From NCBI GenBank assembly GCA_038208735.1, contig JBBQYL010000017.1:1-41060 (forward strand): DNA of 41,060 nt. Reading direction: 5' to 3'. A program made the translations under genes and the position numbers. Of the stretch, positions 15,225 through 23,552 are shown piece after piece (positions within the stretch are counted from its first letter, which is position 1; the number at the start of each line of letters is the position of its first letter). The DNA comes from Scleromatobacter sp038208735 (GTDB lineage Bacteria; Pseudomonadota; Gammaproteobacteria; Burkholderiales; Burkholderiaceae_C). Below the pieces are notes generated by a model. The model saw nothing but the letters and a program-made list of their open reading frames with translations, did not search any database and had not been told where the DNA came from.

Positions 15225-16192
15225 GGGGTGATCCAGTCGCGCGGACGCAGGAAGTCCGTGTAGAGGCGCGCCTCGGGGGTGCCGTCCTCGGGCGCCCACC
15301 GGTAGCGCCAGGAGGCGAGCGGCGGCATCGACATCAGGATGGCCTCGGTGCGGCCGCCCGACTGCAGGCCAAACAGCGTGCCGCGATCCCACACGAGATT
15401 GAACTCGACGTAGCGGCCGCGGCGGTAGGCCTGGAAGTCGCGCTCGCGCTCGCCGTACGGCAGCGCGCGGCGGCGCTCGACGATGGGCAGGTACGCGGCC
15501 AGGAAGGCGTCGCCCACCGAGCGCAGCATCGCGAAGCCCTGCTCGAAGCCGAGCTCGGCCACGTCGTCGAAGAAGATGCCGCCGATGCCGCGCGGCTCGT
15601 TGCGGTGCTTCAGGAAGAAGTACTCGTCGCACCACGCCTTGAAGCGCGGGTGAAGGTCGGCGCCGAACGGGACGAGCGCGTCGCGGCAAGTGGCGTGGAA
15701 GTGGCGGGCGTCGTCCTCGAAGCCGTAGTACGGCGTCAAATCCATGCCGCCGCCGAACCAGAACACCGGCGCACCGTTCTTCGAGTCGGCGGAAGCCTTC
15801 GAACCAGCGTATGCCTTCGGCGTGGCGCAGAACATGCGCACGTTCATGTGCACCGTCGGCACGTACGGGTTGCGCGGGTGAAACACCAGCGACACGCCCA
15901 GCGCCTCGAACGCGGCACCAGCCAGCTCGGGTCGCGCGGCGGTGGCCGACGCCGGCAGCGTCTGCCCGGCGACGTGGCTGAAGTTGCAGCCGCCGCGCTC
16001 GAACAGCGCGCCGCCCTCGATCAGGCGCGACAGGCCATCGCCGGTGAGCGTGCCGTCGGGCGGACGTGTCCATCCGTCGCTCAGGAAGGCGCCGCCATCG
16101 GCGGCCTCCATCGCGGCGACGATGCGGGATTGCAGGTCGAGCAGCCAGCCGCGAACGGCGGCGACGTCGACTTCAGCGCTTGGAGATGGCAC
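15221..16192 (-). CDS. hemF: Oxygen-dependent coproporphyrinogen III oxidase HemF
   Basis: A 323-aa enzyme of haem synthesis with conserved blocks GGCNFSHVAG, FHPRNPYVPTVHMNVRMF, WFGGGMDLTPYYG, CDEYFFLKHRNEPRGIGGIFFDD and RGRYVEFNLVWDRGTLFGLQSGGRTEAILMSMPP (quoted in parts). It decarboxylates coproporphyrinogen III using O2, indicating an aerobic lifestyle. The start is GTG at 16192, inside the end of purD (20-bp overlap); the stop overlaps the proposed nadD start. Confidence 0.95.
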   Translation of the reverse strand: MPSPSAEVDVAAVRGWLLDLQSRIVAAMEAADGGAFLSDGWTRPPDGTLTGDGLSRLIEGGALFERGGCNFSHVAGQTLPASATAARPELAGAAFEALGVSLVFHPRNPYVPTVHMNVRMFCATPKAYAGSKASADSKNGAPVFWFGGGMDLTPYYGFEDDARHFHATCRDALVPFGADLHPRFKAWCDEYFFLKHRNEPRGIGGIFFDDVAELGFEQGFAMLRSVGDAFLAAYLPIVERRRALPYGERERDFQAYRRGRYVEFNLVWDRGTLFGLQSGGRTEAILMSMPPLASWRYRWAPEDGTPEARLYTDFLRPRDWITP

Positions 16193-17456
16193 GGTACCCG
16201 ATGTCGGTGCGATGCTGCTCGCCGTCGAAGTGCACGGGGCGCAGCGTCTCGTACGCGCGCTGCTGCGCGGCGCGCGTGGAGTCGCCCAGCGCGGTGACGC
16301 ACAGCACGCGGCCGCCGGTCACGGTGGTGACGTCGGCGTCCAGCGCGGTGCCGGCGTGGAACACGACGGCCTCGTCGGTGTCGGCCGGCAGGCCCGTGAT
16401 GCGATCGCCCTTGCGCGGCGACTCCGGATACCCGGCGGCCGCCATCACCACGCCGAGCGCGGCGCGGCGATCCCACTGCAGCTCCACCTGGTCGAGCGTG
16501 CCGTCGGTGGCGTGCAGCAGCACCTCGGCCAGGTCGCTCTTCAGGCGCATCATGATGGGCTGCGTCTCGGGGTCGCCCATGCGGGTGTTGAACTCGAGCG
16601 TCTTCGGACGGCCCTTGTCGTCGATCATCAGCCCCGCGTACAGGAAGCCGGTAAAGACGATGCCGTCCTTGGCCATGCCCTCGACGGTGGGCGTGATGAT
16701 CTCGTGCATCACCTTGGCGTGCACGTTGGGCGTCACGATGGGCGCGGGCGAGTACGCGCCCATGCCGCCGGTGTTGGGGCCCGTGTCGCCGTCGCCCAGG
16801 CGCTTGTGGTCCTGGCTGGAGGCCAGCGCCACCACGTTCTTGCCGTCCACCATCACGATGAAGCTGGCTTCCTCGCCGGCGAGGAACTCCTCGATGACCA
16901 CGCGCGGCGCGTCGTTGTGCTGCACCGCGAGCCCGCCTTCGGGCTTGAGCATCCAGTCGACGGCGGCATGCGCCTCGCCCAGCGTCGTGGCAACGACCAC
17001 ACCCTTGCCCGCCGCCAAGCCATCGGCCTTGACGACGATGGGCGCACCCACCGTGTCGACGAACTTGTGCGCGAGCGCGATGTCGGTGAAGGTCTCGTAG
17101 GCCGCGGTGGGAATGCCGTGGCGCTTCATGAAGTCCTTGGAGAACGCCTTGGAGCTCTCCAGCTGCGCGGCGGCCTTGGTGGGGCCGAAGATGCGCAGGC
17201 CGTGCGAGCGGAACACGTCCACCACGCCTTGCGACAGCGGGCCCTCGGGGCCCACCACCGTGAGCGTGATCTTCTCGGCGATGGCGAACGCGGCAAGCGC
17301 CTCGGACTCGGTGATGTCGACGTTGACCAGGCGCTTGTCGGCCGCCGTGCCACCGTTGCCGGGGGCCACGTACACGCGTTGCACGCGGTCGCTCTGGGCC
17401 AGCTTCCAGGCCAGCGCGTGCTCGCGCCCGCCGCCGCCGATGACGAGACTCTTCAT
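16173..17456 (-). CDS. purD: Phosphoribosylamine-glycine ligase PurD
   Basis: This 427-aa ATP-grasp enzyme starts MKSLVIGGGGREHALAWKL. It contains APGNGGTA, KADGLAAGKGVVVA (ATP binding), GDTGPNTGGMGAYSPAP and NTRMGDPETQ, all diagnostic of GAR synthetase, the second step of purine synthesis. The length is standard. It overlaps yebC upstream by ATGA and hemF downstream by 20 bp, so the three are probably one transcript. Confidence 0.96.
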   Translation of the reverse strand: MKSLVIGGGGREHALAWKLAQSDRVQRVYVAPGNGGTAADKRLVNVDITESEALAAFAIAEKITLTVVGPEGPLSQGVVDVFRSHGLRIFGPTKAAAQLESSKAFSKDFMKRHGIPTAAYETFTDIALAHKFVDTVGAPIVVKADGLAAGKGVVVATTLGEAHAAVDWMLKPEGGLAVQHNDAPRVVIEEFLAGEEASFIVMVDGKNVVALASSQDHKRLGDGDTGPNTGGMGAYSPAPIVTPNVHAKVMHEIITPTVEGMAKDGIVFTGFLYAGLMIDDKGRPKTLEFNTRMGDPETQPIMMRLKSDLAEVLLHATDGTLDQVELQWDRRAALGVVMAAAGYPESPRKGDRITGLPADTDEAVVFHAGTALDADVTTVTGGRVLCVTALGDSTRAAQQRAYETLRPVHFDGEQHRTDIGYRAISKR

Positions 17457-18178
17457 TCGGAAAGTACCGCGTTGTGATAGACGTCCTGCACGTCATCGAG
17501 ATCTTCGATCACGTCGAGCAGCTTCTGCATGCGCGCGCTGTCGTCGCCCGCCAGCTCGACGTGGCTTTCGGGACGCATCGTCACCTCGGCGCCGTCGGGC
17601 ACCAGGCCGGCGGCCTCCAGCGCCTTCTGCACCGCCTCGAACTCGGACGGCCCGGTGAGCACCTCGATCGAGCCGTCGTCGTGGGTGACGACGTCGTCGG
17701 CGCCGGCCTCGAGTGCCACCTCCATGAGCTTGTCCTCGGACGCGCCGGGCGCGAAGATGAACTGCCCCACGTGCTTGAACTGGAACGCCACCGAGCCTTC
17801 GGTGCCCATGATGCCGCCCCACTTGGAGAACGCGTGGCGCACCTCGGCCACGGTGCGCACCTTGTTGTCGGTCATCGTCTCGATGATGACGGCGGCGCCG
17901 CCGATGCCGCGGCCTTCGTAGCGGATCTCCTCGTAGCTGACGCCTTCGAGGTTTCCGGTGGCCTTGTCGATGTTGCGCTTGACGGTGTCGGCGGGGAGGT
18001 TCACCGCCTTGGCCTTCTCGATGGCCAGGCGCAGGCGCGGGTTCATGCCCGGATCGCCTCCGCCGGTGCGGGCGGCCACCATGATTTCACGGATGACGCG
18101 CGTCCATTCCTTGCCGCGCTTCTCGTCCTGGCGACCCTTGCGATGCTGGATATTGGCCCATTTCGAGTGCCCGGCCAT
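17453..18178 (-). CDS. yebC: YebC/PmpR-family DNA-binding regulatory or translation factor
   Basis: A 241-aa protein starting MAGHSKWANIQHRKGRQDEKRGK, the invariant N-terminus of the family. LPADTVKRNIDKATG and YEGRGIGGAAVIIETMTDNKVRT-type motifs follow (quoted in parts). Members have been described as transcriptional regulators and, more recently, as factors relieving ribosome stalling. An in-frame upstream extension is rejected because the MAGHSKW start is universal. It is first in the run yebC-purD-hemF-nadD. Confidence 0.95.
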   Translation of the reverse strand: MAGHSKWANIQHRKGRQDEKRGKEWTRVIREIMVAARTGGGDPGMNPRLRLAIEKAKAVNLPADTVKRNIDKATGNLEGVSYEEIRYEGRGIGGAAVIIETMTDNKVRTVAEVRHAFSKWGGIMGTEGSVAFQFKHVGQFIFAPGASEDKLMEVALEAGADDVVTHDDGSIEVLTGPSEFEAVQKALEAAGLVPDGAEVTMRPESHVELAGDDSARMQKLLDVIEDLDDVQDVYHNAVLSE

Positions 18179-18378
18179 AAGAAGACGCTCCTGGATGCGA
18201 CGCTGCCCGGCGCATGACGTTCGCCGGGAGGGTTTTGGGGGAAACGAGCATTTTAGCCGGCCGGGAGCGCCTGGCCTGTCGCGCCCCCCTTGCACAGCGC
18301 GAATGGTCATGCGCATCCCATCGTTGGAGGGGTGATGCGCGCTGGCTAGACTCGCCAGACCCCTACAGGAGAACCGTC

Positions 18379-19017
18379 ATGACCTTGCGCCTCGGCGACA
18401 TCGCCCCCGACTTCGAACAGCAATCCAGCGAAGGCCCGATCCATTTCCACCAATGGCTCGGCGACAGCTGGGGCGTGCTCTATTCACACCCGGCCGACTT
18501 CACCCCGGTCTGCACCACCGAGCTCGGCTTCACCGCCAAGCTGGGCGACGAGTTCAGGAAACGCAACGTGAAGGTCATCGCGCTGTCGGTCGATCCGGTG
18601 GAGCAGCACCACAAGTGGATCGCCGACATCAACGAGACGCAGAAGACCACGGTCGACTTCCCGATCATCGCCGACGCCGACCGCAAGGTGAGCCTGCTGT
18701 ACGACCTGATCCACCCCAACGCGAGCGCCACCGCCACGGTGCGCTCGGTGTTCGTGATCGACCCGCAGAAGAAGATCCGCCTGACGTTCACCTACCCGGC
18801 CAGCACCGGCCGCAACTTCGACGAGATCCTGCGCGTGATCGACTCGCTGCAGCTCACCGACTCGCACAGCGTGGCCACGCCGGCCAACTGGAAGGACGGC
18901 GACCCGGTGGTGATCGTGCCGTCGCTGCAGGATCCGGAGGTGCTGAAGGCCAGGTTTCCCAAGGGCTGGGATGCGGTGCGGCCGTACCTGCGCATCACCC
19001 CGCAGCCGAACAAGTGA
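18379..19017 (+). CDS. 1-Cys peroxiredoxin (Prx6 type)
   Basis: A 213-aa peroxiredoxin starting MTLRLGDIAPDFEQQSSEG, with peroxidatic Cys in SHPADFTPVCTTELG and the C-terminal extension ending FPKGWDAVRPYLRITPQP. This extension is typical of Prx6-type enzymes, which reduce hydrogen and lipid peroxides. AGGAG lies just upstream of the ATG. It stands alone between divergent yebC and a strong terminator at 19152-19189. Confidence 0.92.
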   Translation: MTLRLGDIAPDFEQQSSEGPIHFHQWLGDSWGVLYSHPADFTPVCTTELGFTAKLGDEFRKRNVKVIALSVDPVEQHHKWIADINETQKTTVDFPIIADADRKVSLLYDLIHPNASATATVRSVFVIDPQKKIRLTFTYPASTGRNFDEILRVIDSLQLTDSHSVATPANWKDGDPVVIVPSLQDPEVLKARFPKGWDAVRPYLRITPQPNK

Positions 19018-19151
19018 ACCCCACCCTGGCAGCGTGTTTGCAAATGCCTTTTGCGTCGTTGCCGCACCCCGCCCCCCGGTCACACACTGGCCCTGCGCCA
19101 ACGCAAGGGGGCGTGACGGCACGCCGGGGTTGACGGGCCTCGGCGGGTGGA

Positions 19152-19189
19152 GGGAGCGGGACAGGCGTCTCGCTCCCTTTTACTTTTTT
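19152..19189 (+). terminator. Intrinsic terminator downstream of the peroxiredoxin gene
   Basis: GGGAGCGGGAC (19152-19162) pairs with GTCTCGCTCCC (19167-19177) over 11 bp with one G-U pair and a 4-nt loop. It is followed by TTTTACTTTTTT. It separates the peroxiredoxin transcript from the thioredoxin-like gene starting at 19209. Confidence 0.88.
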
Positions 19190-19208
19190 GCAGGCACACT
19201 TCGAGGCC

Positions 19209-19610
19209 ATGAGCGCCGAGCCGATGACCCCGCCCTCCTCCGAGCCGCTGCTCGTGGCCTGCCTTTGCGCGCAGTGGTGCCGCACCTGCGACGCCTACCG
19301 CGACACCCTCCTCCACGTGCGCGACGCGCTGCAGCCCACGCACCCCGGCGTCCCGCTGCGCTTCGCCTGGGTCGACATCGAGGACGAAGCCGAACTGGTG
19401 GGCGACCTCGACATCGAGGACTTCCCCACGATCCTGCTGGCCCGCGGCGACCTGGTGGTGTTCTTCGGGCCGCTGCTGCCGCACGCGCAGACGCTCGATC
19501 GGCTGGTGCGTGGCGCATTGGCGGGCGACCTGGCTGCCCCATCGGCCGCAGCCCTCGCGCCCGACGTGCGCGCCCTGCCCGCGCGCCTGCGCCACCACGC
19601 CATGCTGTAG
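19209..19610 (+). CDS. Thioredoxin-like protein
   Basis: A 133-aa cytoplasmic protein with a thioredoxin fold: the active-site-like CXXC is AQWCRTCDAYRD (about residues 22-33) and the cis-proline loop is IEDFPTILLARG. The WCRTC site differs from the usual WCGPC, so redox potential and partner may differ. The ATG at 19209 is chosen; a TTG further upstream would start inside the terminator tail. Only 20 nt separate the terminator from the ATG, so its promoter must overlap the terminator or it depends on readthrough. Confidence 0.78.
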   Translation: MSAEPMTPPSSEPLLVACLCAQWCRTCDAYRDTLLHVRDALQPTHPGVPLRFAWVDIEDEAELVGDLDIEDFPTILLARGDLVVFFGPLLPHAQTLDRLVRGALAGDLAAPSAAALAPDVRALPARLRHHAML

Positions 19611-19617
19611 GGGCCGG

Positions 19618-20103
19618 TCAGGCCACCCGCAACTTCCGCTCCGACTTGTAGCCGCGTTCCACATCCCTCTTCAACTCGGCCGCGAACTCGCGCAGCCCGG
19701 CCTCCAGGCGCCGCCGGATGAAACGTCCCACCAGCTTCCCCACGAACGGCCGCAGCGGCTGCGTCAGCGTCAGTTCGACCAGCGTCCCGGCGTGGCTGCC
19801 ATCGTTGCTGCGAAAGAAGCGCGCCACCATCGAACGCCCCCAGTGCGGGCCGGAAACGCAGTGGTCGAGCACGCTGCCGTCGGAGCGCTCCTGGCGTTCG
19901 AACAGGTTGCGGATGGTGCGCCAGCCCACGCGCTCCACGCTTTCGTAGCGAGGCCCGGCGGGCCCGGGCGGCAACTCACGCAGGCGCTCGTGCGGGTGCA
20001 CGCGGGCGACCTCGCGATGGTGCAGGTCCACGTAGTGCGCGCGGGCCACGTCGGGGCCGACCGCCACCCATTCGTCGTGCTGGATCTCGATGAAACCGGA
20101 CAT
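19618..20103 (-). CDS. SRPBCC-superfamily protein
   Basis: A 161-aa protein from the ATG at 20103, which has a strong AGGGGGAG Shine-Dalgarno; an in-frame ATG 24 nt further upstream has none. The profile (IEIQHDEWVAVGPDVARAHYVDLHHR, TLVELTLTQPLRPFVGKLV and a terminal amphipathic helix, quoted in parts) fits the START-like ligand-binding fold of polyketide-cyclase/dehydrase-like proteins. The ligand is unknown. It is convergent with the thioredoxin-like gene, 7 nt apart. Confidence 0.65.
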   Translation of the reverse strand: MSGFIEIQHDEWVAVGPDVARAHYVDLHHREVARVHPHERLRELPPGPAGPRYESVERVGWRTIRNLFERQERSDGSVLDHCVSGPHWGRSMVARFFRSNDGSHAGTLVELTLTQPLRPFVGKLVGRFIRRRLEAGLREFAAELKRDVERGYKSERKLRVA

Positions 20104-20226
20104 GCGCTCCCCCTTGCTGTTGGCCATGCCGCGGCCCGACCGGGCGCGGCAGGATCAAGGGGATTACGTGGGACCCGCACGGCCGGATTCAGCCTCCCGG
20201 CCAAATCCGCGTGGGAACCAAGGAGA

Positions 20227-20892
20227 TCAGGCCAGCCGTGCCGGCGTCGCGTACCACAGGGCCGCGAAGAAGTGGCAGGTGGTGCCCGCCAGCACGAACA
20301 GGTGCCAGGCGAAGTGCAGGTACCTGGCGCGCGAGTCGAAGATGAACACGACGGCGCCCAGCGTGTAGGCCACGCCGCCGGCCAGCAGCCACAGCAGCCC
20401 GGCCGTGGGCATCGCGTGGATCAACGGGCCGGCCGCCAGCAGCGCCGACCATCCCATCGCCACGTACAGGCCGGTGGACCACAGCGGGTGCTTGAGCAGG
20501 TTGAGCAGCTTGACGGCGATGCCCGCGGCGGCCATGGCCCACACGGCGCCGAACAGGGTCCAGCCCCAGCGGCCGTTGAGCACGCCCAGCGCGAACGGCG
20601 TGTAGCTGCCGGCGATGAACAGGTAGATGGCCGCATGGTCGACCCGATTGAGGAACGACTTGACGCGGCCCTCGGGCACCGCGTGGTAGAGCATCGACAC
20701 GGCATACAGCGTCATCATCGTGACCGAGAAGATGCTCACGGCCACGATGTTGACGGCGGTGCCATGGCGGGCGGCCATGACGACCAGGATGGGCAGCGAC
20801 GCGATGGCCAGCAGGAAGCCCAGGCCGTGGCTGACCGCGTTGGCGATCTCTTCGCCAAGCGTTTGCGGACGGTCTTCGATGGTGAGGGTCAT
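20227..20892 (-). CDS. Hemolysin III/PAQR family membrane protein
   Basis: This 221-aa protein has seven predicted membrane helices and the PAQR motifs: SMLYHAVPEG, VDHAAIYLFIAGSYTPF and the C-terminal HLFVLAGTTCHFF. The conserved His and Asp residues bind a metal and may give lipid hydrolase activity. Annotated relatives include YqfA/TrhA, which regulates membrane fluidity in E. coli. It is encoded just downstream of the pigment cluster in the same direction but is probably independent. Confidence 0.85.
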   Translation of the reverse strand: MTLTIEDRPQTLGEEIANAVSHGLGFLLAIASLPILVVMAARHGTAVNIVAVSIFSVTMMTLYAVSMLYHAVPEGRVKSFLNRVDHAAIYLFIAGSYTPFALGVLNGRWGWTLFGAVWAMAAAGIAVKLLNLLKHPLWSTGLYVAMGWSALLAAGPLIHAMPTAGLLWLLAGGVAYTLGAVVFIFDSRARYLHFAWHLFVLAGTTCHFFAALWYATPARLA

Positions 20893-20992
20893 GGCGGAAT
20901 CCTACCGGCTTTGCTGACGAGCTTGGTGACGCTGCAGCAAAGCCCGTGCCCGATCCATGACCTCGATCAGCGCGTGCCGATCGTCGGCGCCC

Positions 20993-21712
20993 TCAGGGCC
21001 GGATCGCGACGAGGTTGATCAGGGTCTCCTCGCGCACCGCCGGCGGCCTGATGCGCAACGCACGCTCCAGCAGCCCGAGGTCTTCGCGGCTCCACCACAG
21101 GAACGGGCAGGACACCTGGGCGTCGGGCACCGCGAAGCCAGCGGCGCGCACCAGCGCCAGGTACTCGGGCGCCGTCTTCTGCACCTCCATCGGGTGGCGG
21201 AACAGCAGCCGGATGATCCACGAGTGGATGTAGCGCCGCGTGGACTCGGCGAACAGCAGCTTGCCGCCCGGCTTGAGCACGCGAAAGAACTCGCCGATCG
21301 CGCGATCCTGGTCGACCAGGTGGTGGAAGGTCTGGTGGCAGAACAGCAGGTCGACGCTGGCATCGGCCAGCGGCAGCGCCGCACTGCTCGCGCGCACGAC
21401 CTCGGCCGCGTTGCCGGACGCCGTGCGCACCCGGGCCGCCTCGCGCGTGGCGGCCTCCACCATCTGGGGCGCGATGTCGAGGCCCACCAGGCGCTCGGGC
21501 CTGAAGCGGTCGTTGAGCTTGCGCAGGGAACCGCCCCAACCGCAGCCCACGTCGACCACCACCGGGTAGCGGTCGCGCGGCGCGGGATCCAGCCGCGCCA
21601 GGTCGCGCAGCGCCACCTCCAGCACGTGCACGTCCCAGGTTCGGGTCTGCAGGAACCAGTCGCCGAAGGCGGTCTCGGGGATGTAGTCGGGCAAGGGCTT
21701 GGCGGTGGGCAT
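20993..21712 (-). CDS. Class I SAM-dependent methyltransferase of the aryl polyene cluster
   Basis: A 239-aa protein with the SAM-binding motif I VVVDVGCGWGGSLRKL, an acidic residue after the second strand (VGLDIAPQM) and post-motif FRVLKPGGKLLFAES. These place it in the Methyltransf_11/25 group. Aryl polyene clusters commonly carry such a gene, proposed to methylate the aryl head group. It is the last gene of the cluster, 15 nt after the phosphopantetheinyl transferase. The target atom is unknown. Confidence 0.8.
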   Translation of the reverse strand: MPTAKPLPDYIPETAFGDWFLQTRTWDVHVLEVALRDLARLDPAPRDRYPVVVDVGCGWGGSLRKLNDRFRPERLVGLDIAPQMVEAATREAARVRTASGNAAEVVRASSAALPLADASVDLLFCHQTFHHLVDQDRAIGEFFRVLKPGGKLLFAESTRRYIHSWIIRLLFRHPMEVQKTAPEYLALVRAAGFAVPDAQVSCPFLWWSREDLGLLERALRIRPPAVREETLINLVAIRP

Positions 21713-21727
21713 CGTTGGTCTCGGGAT

Positions 21728-22396
21728 TCAGGCGCCGGCGACGCGCCAGTACCGGCCAGGCGCGGCCGGGTCGATGCCCGCGCATTCCGCGTGAGCGAGA
21801 TCGTCGGCGCTCGCGCTGCAGACGGCCACGTGCAGCGGTGGCGCGGACCACGTGCGCACGTTCGCGCCGGCGGGCGCGCAGGAACGCGCGATGACCTTGC
21901 GGAAGTCCCAGGGCGCGCCGCCGCCGCCCACGGCCTTGAACCACGCCTCCTTGGCCGTCCACGCGGTCAACAGGGCCGGTTCGCGCCGCTCGGCCGGCAG
22001 CGCGTTCCAGTCCTCGAGTTCGGCTGGCGCCAGCATCAGCGCCGCGCGTTCCGAGGCGTCGGAGCGCGGCCGCCGCGATACCTCGACGTCGACGCCGACC
22101 GCCGCGTCCGACACCGCCGCCGCGACCCATCCCAGCCGGTGCGAAATACTCGCACTCACGGTGCGGGGGCCCTGCACGATGGGCGCCGTGCCGGCGTCGG
22201 CGGAGATCGTCCAGGCATCGTCAGCCGCACCGGACCACGTCCGCAACAGGCTGCGCAGCAACCTGCGGCTCTCGACCCAGGCCAGGCGTGCGGACGGCGC
22301 GAGCGTCGCCCAGCGCGCCCGCTCCGACGCGCCCAGCCACACGGGCGCCGCAACGTCTCCGGTCTCGTCGATCGGCGCCACGGCCACCTGCAGCAT
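21728..22396 (-). CDS. 4'-phosphopantetheinyl transferase, Sfp type
   Basis: A 222-aa protein with the paired Mg-binding motifs AVGVDVEVSRR and LLTAWTAKEAWFKAVGG, plus SASISHRLGWVAAAVS. It would convert the two apo acyl carrier proteins of this cluster to their holo form using coenzyme A. Having a dedicated enzyme is usual for aryl polyene clusters. It lies 10 nt after the preceding small exported-protein gene. Confidence 0.88.
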   Translation of the reverse strand: MLQVAVAPIDETGDVAAPVWLGASERARWATLAPSARLAWVESRRLLRSLLRTWSGAADDAWTISADAGTAPIVQGPRTVSASISHRLGWVAAAVSDAAVGVDVEVSRRPRSDASERAALMLAPAELEDWNALPAERREPALLTAWTAKEAWFKAVGGGGAPWDFRKVIARSCAPAGANVRTWSAPPLHVAVCSASADDLAHAECAGIDPAAPGRYWRVAGA

Positions 22397-22406
22397 CAGG
22401 AGCTCG

Positions 22407-22841
22407 TCACTTGCCGATCTTGACGAAGGTGCCCTTCAGCGCGATGCCGCCGACGAAGGTTCCATCGATGCACTGGAGGTCGGTCGGGCTGCTGAACAGC
22501 TCGTGCTTGTTGTAGCTCACGATGTCGACGACGGCATTGGCGCCGTCACGCACGGCGCGATCGTGCAGGCTGATCAGGGCCGACAGCGCGGCCCACTTGC
22601 AGGCCTGTTCCGGCGTCTTGTTGAAGGCGTTGGTCTTGGCGTTGGCGATGTCTTCGCCCAGCTTCTTGCCGCCCTTGGGAGACTTGCCCGCCAGGTAGAA
22701 CTTGACGGTGTCGTCCAGCTTGGCCTTGGCCTCGGGCATCTCGAGGACGGATTCCAGCGTGACGTTGACCGGATCGTTGCGGGCGAACGCCGGCGCGGCG
22801 GCGACCAGGCACAGCAGGGAGGCGGAGATGAGCTTCTTCAT
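22407..22841 (-). CDS. Exported protein of unknown function (so-called excinuclease ATPase subunit-like)
   Basis: A 144-aa protein with signal peptide MKKLISASLLCLVAAAPAFA. The mature part contains ALISLHDRAVRDGANAVVDI and a C-terminal strand GTFVGGIALKGTFVKIG, similar in pattern to the YbjQ/DUF74-like fold, and two Cys (CKW, LQCIDG). Homologues are often mislabelled excinuclease ATPase subunit, but no ATPase motif exists. AGGAAT precedes the ATG. Its place within the pigment cluster suggests an envelope role; its function is not established. Confidence 0.7.
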   Translation of the reverse strand: MKKLISASLLCLVAAAPAFARNDPVNVTLESVLEMPEAKAKLDDTVKFYLAGKSPKGGKKLGEDIANAKTNAFNKTPEQACKWAALSALISLHDRAVRDGANAVVDIVSYNKHELFSSPTDLQCIDGTFVGGIALKGTFVKIGK

Positions 22842-22860
22842 GGATTCCTCGGCTTGAATG

Positions 22861-22954
22861 TCAATACCGCTCGCCGTTGCGCGTGCGCACGGCTTCGCGG
22901 ATGGCGGTACTCAGGTCGTTGACCCACTGGTTGTACGTCGGATGGATGTCGTGA
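22861..22954 (-). other. Out-of-frame coding tail, likely lost C-terminus of the preceding exported protein
   Basis: Read in the frame GTT GAT CAC, the minus strand encodes VDHDIHPTYNQWVNDLST, continues AIREAVRTRNGERY and stops at TGA (22861-22863). It has no start codon and no ribosome-binding site of its own. It looks like real protein with an amphipathic helix. It ends 19 nt before the ATG of the next gene, normal spacing for this operon. Confidence 0.45.
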
Positions 22955-23515
22955 TCAACGACCGGCTTCGGACGCCGGGACGCTGGCCGCTTCGGGCGCG
23001 GTGACGTCTTGCGACGGCGGCACGAACTTCGGGTCGCGCGTCCAGCGCGCCAGATCCTTGCTGATGCTCACGGAGTCACGTTCCATGAAGCCGCAGATGC
23101 CCTTGAAGGCGCCCCAGAAGCCGCCCATCGTGGTGCGATGCAGGCTGGTCGAGCGCACCACGACGCCGTCATGCAGGATCACCGCATCGAGTCCGAGACC
23201 CTTCGGGCCAGTCCAGTTGTTGCCGCGGGCACCCCAGATCGTGGTGACGGTGATCTTCAGCACGTCGCCGTCGGTCGATTCAGTAACGCCTGGACCCTTG
23301 TTCGCACGACGCAGCGCATCACCCACGTGCGTGGTCAGCATCTCGCCCAGTCTGCATTCGTCGCGCACTTCGGCGCGCGGGTCGGTCGTCGGCGCGAAGA
23401 CCACCGGTGTGAGCAACGACACCTGTTCGGACGAGGCCGCCGACCTGGCCGCGTCGGCCGACGTGGCGGCACCGATCAGCACCAGCGCTGCGCCGAGCAT
23501 GTAAACCTGCTTCAT
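22955..23515 (-). CDS. Exported protein of unknown function, possibly frameshifted at its 3' end
   Basis: A 186-aa protein with signal peptide MKQVYMLGAALVLIGAATSADA and a strong AGGAGG Shine-Dalgarno. The mature part has CRLGEMLTTHVGDALRRA, a beta-rich middle (VTTIWGARGNNWTGPKGLGLD) and a second Cys near GICGFME. No family is recognised. It ends in an Ala/Pro/Ser-rich stretch; directly after, in another frame, an open segment encodes a coherent tail that stops at 22861, 19 nt before the next gene. It lies in the cluster 37 nt after the last ketosynthase gene. Confidence 0.65.
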   Translation of the reverse strand: MKQVYMLGAALVLIGAATSADAARSAASSEQVSLLTPVVFAPTTDPRAEVRDECRLGEMLTTHVGDALRRANKGPGVTESTDGDVLKITVTTIWGARGNNWTGPKGLGLDAVILHDGVVVRSTSLHRTTMGGFWGAFKGICGFMERDSVSISKDLARWTRDPKFVPPSQDVTAPEAASVPASEAGR

Positions 23516-23552
23516 GTGAACTCCCTCCTGAGGATGAATTGGAAACTTGTCT

